A stretch of 64,000 bases of DNA from Phlebiopsis flavidoalba (taxonomy: Eukaryota; Basidiomycota; Agaricomycetes; Polyporales; Phanerochaetaceae): positions 186,001 to 250,000 of the forward strand of contig JAOCPU010000024.1 of assembly GCA_035772785.1 (NCBI GenBank), written 5' to 3'. This document shows positions 61,681 through 64,000 of the stretch, piece by piece. Positions within the stretch are counted from its first letter, which is position 1. Each line of letters opens with the position of its first letter. The position numbers were made by a program, and so were the translations under genes. The notes beneath the pieces were generated by a model. It ran no database searches. It worked only from the letters and a program-made list of their open reading frames with translations, and had not been told where the DNA came from.

Positions 61681-62427
61681 AGCGGTAAGTAAGGAGTAAG
61701 CGAGAGTTTTGTGACCCGCGTCCGTCCGGGCAATGTCTAGTTTCTTCGCGCACCGCAGCATGCCATCCAGCCTCAGTGATACCTTCAATATACATGTGCC
61801 TTCCTGCTTGGACTCACCATCCAAATGTTGTAAAATTTCGTCATCTTCTGAATGCAATGAGTCACATAAGGTCTGTTTTTGGCTCTGAGTCAAGGTACAT
61901 CTTAGACGCACACCGCGCACACTACGCAATCATGACCTAGTCCATTTGGACTTTATTTATGCATTTACAATACATTGTTTTAGACGCTATCTTTTCGAGA
62001 GTGTGAACAAGTTGATTTACCGCATGAGTGCGAACAGGCTGAGAGACAAACCGAGAGGAGAGAGAAGACCAAACGGATTAAGCGCCCCGCATTCATTGTA
62101 GTCTGCAGTGGGCCAGCAATGATGGGGGTCTTTTGGGACATTCAATCTATCTAAGACCCGACTACAAAGCAATACTTACCGAAGAGCGCACGTGATGCAC
62201 ACCCACATCCGTCCGAACGAAAGTCACCAGACCTAGAGGTCAGTTCCGGTCGGATCGAGTTGCTTACTCCACTATCCAAACCACTTACTACCTTATAATT
62301 GTTACTGAACTCCGCGCGATTTAGCGCGTACCCTCTAGGGTCTGGGAACGAGACTAGGGACGAACGCGCGCCGATTAACGGAGTGAAAAATCAAGAAAGA
62401 AAATAACGCACAACACTACTGTCTTTC

Positions 62428-63978
62428 TTACTGCCTCTTCTTCTTAGTCTTTGGCTTTGTCCTTCTGAACCGTAGGACTAGAAGCCCGCGCTCATGCAGC
62501 AGTGTCGGGCTCCCGTCAACGAGTCCTCGTCAGTCCTGCGGATTGCATGTGCTTCGGCAGGCTGCTCTGCGGGACGTCCGCGTCGCCTCGCCTCTTCTCC
62601 TCCTTCTCGTCTTTTGCAGCATCACCTCCTCGCCATTGCCTGTATCAACGTGCAACGCGGGCTTCGCGTTCTTGTCTGCGGCGGCTTCATCCTGTGGCCT
62701 TGCTCTCTGCCGTAGTCGCCGCCGCCGCCTCCGTCTTGGGCTCCTCCGACGGTTCGCCTCCCGCCTTCTTCTCAGGCTCAGACCTCGTAGCGTGCAGCCC
62801 TTCGGCGGGCGCGTCCGCCTAGGCCTCCTCCTTTGCTTCCGTCTTGGCTTACTCCTTCTCCGTACGTCGCAGCGGCGTCGTCAGCAGAGGCGTCTTTCTT
62901 GCCTTCTTGTTCTTCTTGGACGCCTTCGCCGGCGCGTCTCCCGCCGGTGCGTCACTGGCTGCAGGTGTCGCGTCCTTCGGGCGCCTGGAATCGCGGGAGT
63001 TTCTTCCGCCTTTGTGCTCCGGATGCCTTGGGCTTTGCGGGAAGCGGTGGGGGCGAGGGCGGTGTCGGTCTCGACAGGCGCATTGGTCCTCGTTGGTGTC
63101 GACAGGTGCATCGGTCTTTGTGGTCTCGACGGGAGTTGCATCAGCCTTGATGGGCCCGCTCTGGTCCTTGGGCGCGTCGGTGGACTTCACGGGAATCGAC
63201 TGCCTTGGACGTATCAGACAGAGTCCGCTGCCTGGGCCGCCCCAGCAGGGCTCGACAGCCTCGGGAGCCTTGGACGCCGTCAGCGGGCTTCTCAACGTCG
63301 GGCCTTCTTCGAGACTGTGTCCTCGACTGGCTTCGCGGTCTCCTCTGGTGCAGGCGCGGTCGTGACTGGCTCCTTGGTCGCTGCAGCGTCAGTCTGTGCT
63401 GCATCCAACTTGCGCGTTTTCGTTCGGAAGGAGCATCACCGCCCTCCGAAGCAGACGCGTTCGCTCTGGTCTGCTTTTGGCGCGCCCTTGCTCTCCTCCT
63501 TCGCTGTGTCCTCACCAACCTCAGTCGCCTTCTTAGCTTCAGCGACCCTCCGGCTGTACGCTCTTGGCGGCTTCACCGCTCTCCACCTTCTCAACTACCT
63601 TCTGCGCCGTGGCCTGTACAGCCGGTTTTCTCCACCGGAGGCGGAGGAGGAGGCGGCACAGACGACCCAGTAGCACTGACTGGCCTCTGCCCTTGCGGCG
63701 GCGGCGCACACCCCGAACGCGGGCGGCGGCGCAAACGCCTGCTATTCGCAGCGGGTGGCGGCGGCGGCGACTGCACACCGCCGGCTGAGCGCACGACGGG
63801 CTGCCTCCTGTTCGGAGAACGGCGACCCGCGTTCCCGCTCGCCCGACGAACGCGGGGAGGACGGCGCAGGGCTGCGTCTGTGCGCTCTTGCTGCCGAACC
63901 ACCCGCCAAACACAGACCTTGCGCTGCTGGCCGATGAGGCTCGAACGCGGGGCTGCTTGCCTCCTCGCGATCCTCCAT
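62428..63978 (-). CDS. Low-complexity Lys/Ala/Pro/Thr-rich protein, reaches the window edge
   Basis: Minus-strand coding in several frames. The N-terminal part includes SVFGGWFGSKSAQTQ (about 63,870-63,915) or MEDREEASSPAFEPHRPAAQ from 63,978, then a poly-Pro run and TAQKVVEKVESGEAAKSVQP (about 63,550-63,610). Further on are TEVGEDTAKEESKGAPKADQ, PVKSTDAPKDQSGPIKADAT and TKTDAPVDTNED (about 63,090-63,190). DAPAGDAPAKASKKNKKARK follows (about 62,900-62,960), and the end is FRRTKPKTKKKRQ with TAA at 62,428. Acidic/Thr-Ala-Pro repeats and basic clusters suggest an intrinsically disordered, possibly nuclear protein. No domain is visible. The start may lie beyond the window. The assignment to one gene is inferred from continuous composition and strand. 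Confidence 0.45.
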
Positions 63979-64000
63979 CTCGTCGGGGCGCGGAGGCAGG

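Larger units (their letters stand above)
58488..62357. mobile_element. Giant imperfect palindrome / foldback element
   Basis: The interval is bounded by inverted termini CTAGTCTCGTTCCC(C)AGAC with CCTAG, at 58,488-58,511 and, reverse-complemented, 62,335-62,357. From about 58,540 to 61,680 it folds around an axis near 60,115 into arms of about 1.5 kb. The loop is about 70 bp, flanked by ACAAGCCGTGTTGT and its exact complement. No transposase or other gene is recognisable. Outer arm segments match at roughly 90 percent by eye and the inner AT-rich segments less well. The right side carries about 640 extra bases (about 61,690-62,260) with no partner on the left. It fits a foldback-type DNA element or a decayed inverted pair of one element. 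Confidence 0.75.

Noticed and set aside
62502..63673. 376-residue plus-strand open frame at the right edge
   Set aside because: Arg/Leu/Ser-rich translation mirroring the Lys/Ala/Pro-rich minus-strand gene. The minus strand gives repeated Ala-Pro-Lys blocks and a poly-Lys end, which is more plausible coding.

Overview
The window looks like nuclear DNA of a filamentous basidiomycete (Agaricomycetes). The genes are cut by short GT...AG introns of about 45-60 bp, and several products belong to membrane-protein families expanded in mushroom-forming fungi (DUF7702-like and DUF6533-like). Gene order is mixed on both strands, with no operons, no CRISPR and no prophage. No tRNA or rRNA gene was recognised.

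The main caveat is that almost every conserved gene is readable only by switching frame repeatedly. This holds even for genes a fungus could hardly lose (GCN1, PKA catalytic subunit, GGPP synthase), and the slips often fall in short homopolymers. I therefore read the breaks mainly as uncorrected long-read indels, not as pseudogenes. Coordinates are outer limits of multi-exon, frame-broken genes, and most starts are approximate.

Layout. 1-4.3 kb: two tandem minus-strand DUF7702-like 7TM genes. 4.9-6.9 kb: a tandemly duplicated, unidentified locus. 8.0-10.6 kb: minus-strand DHA2-type MFS exporter. 11.2-12.6 kb: plus-strand protein with a mitochondrial-type N-terminus. 12.9-22.4 kb: GCN1, the HEAT-repeat activator of the Gcn2 amino-acid starvation kinase. 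22.6-24.1 kb: convergent geranylgeranyl diphosphate synthase. 24.8-31.2 kb: three minus-strand genes (one small LYR-like protein, two low-complexity proteins) plus weak plus-strand coding. 31.2-34.5 kb: mostly empty. 34.5-39.1 kb (GC-rich): PKA catalytic subunit, a small conserved fungal protein and a succinate/fumarate mitochondrial carrier. 41-53 kb: three DUF6533-like 7TM genes, two of them in a segmental duplication with a constant 5.33-kb offset, and one of these with a TIR element against its 5' edge. Between them, at 44.66-44.81 kb, lies a tiny spliced gene for a 31-residue peptide with four cysteines behind a clear CCAAT/TATA promoter. 53-58 kb: GC-rich sequence with one probable unknown gene. 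58.5-62.4 kb: a 3.9-kb element that is almost entirely one imperfect palindrome (arms about 1.5 kb, axis near 60,115). 62.4 kb to the end: a Lys/Ala/Pro-rich minus-strand gene reaching the right edge.

The housekeeping genes are ordinary. The most unusual features are the giant hairpin element, the duplicated receptor-like cluster with its TIR insertion, and the small cysteine peptide gene.
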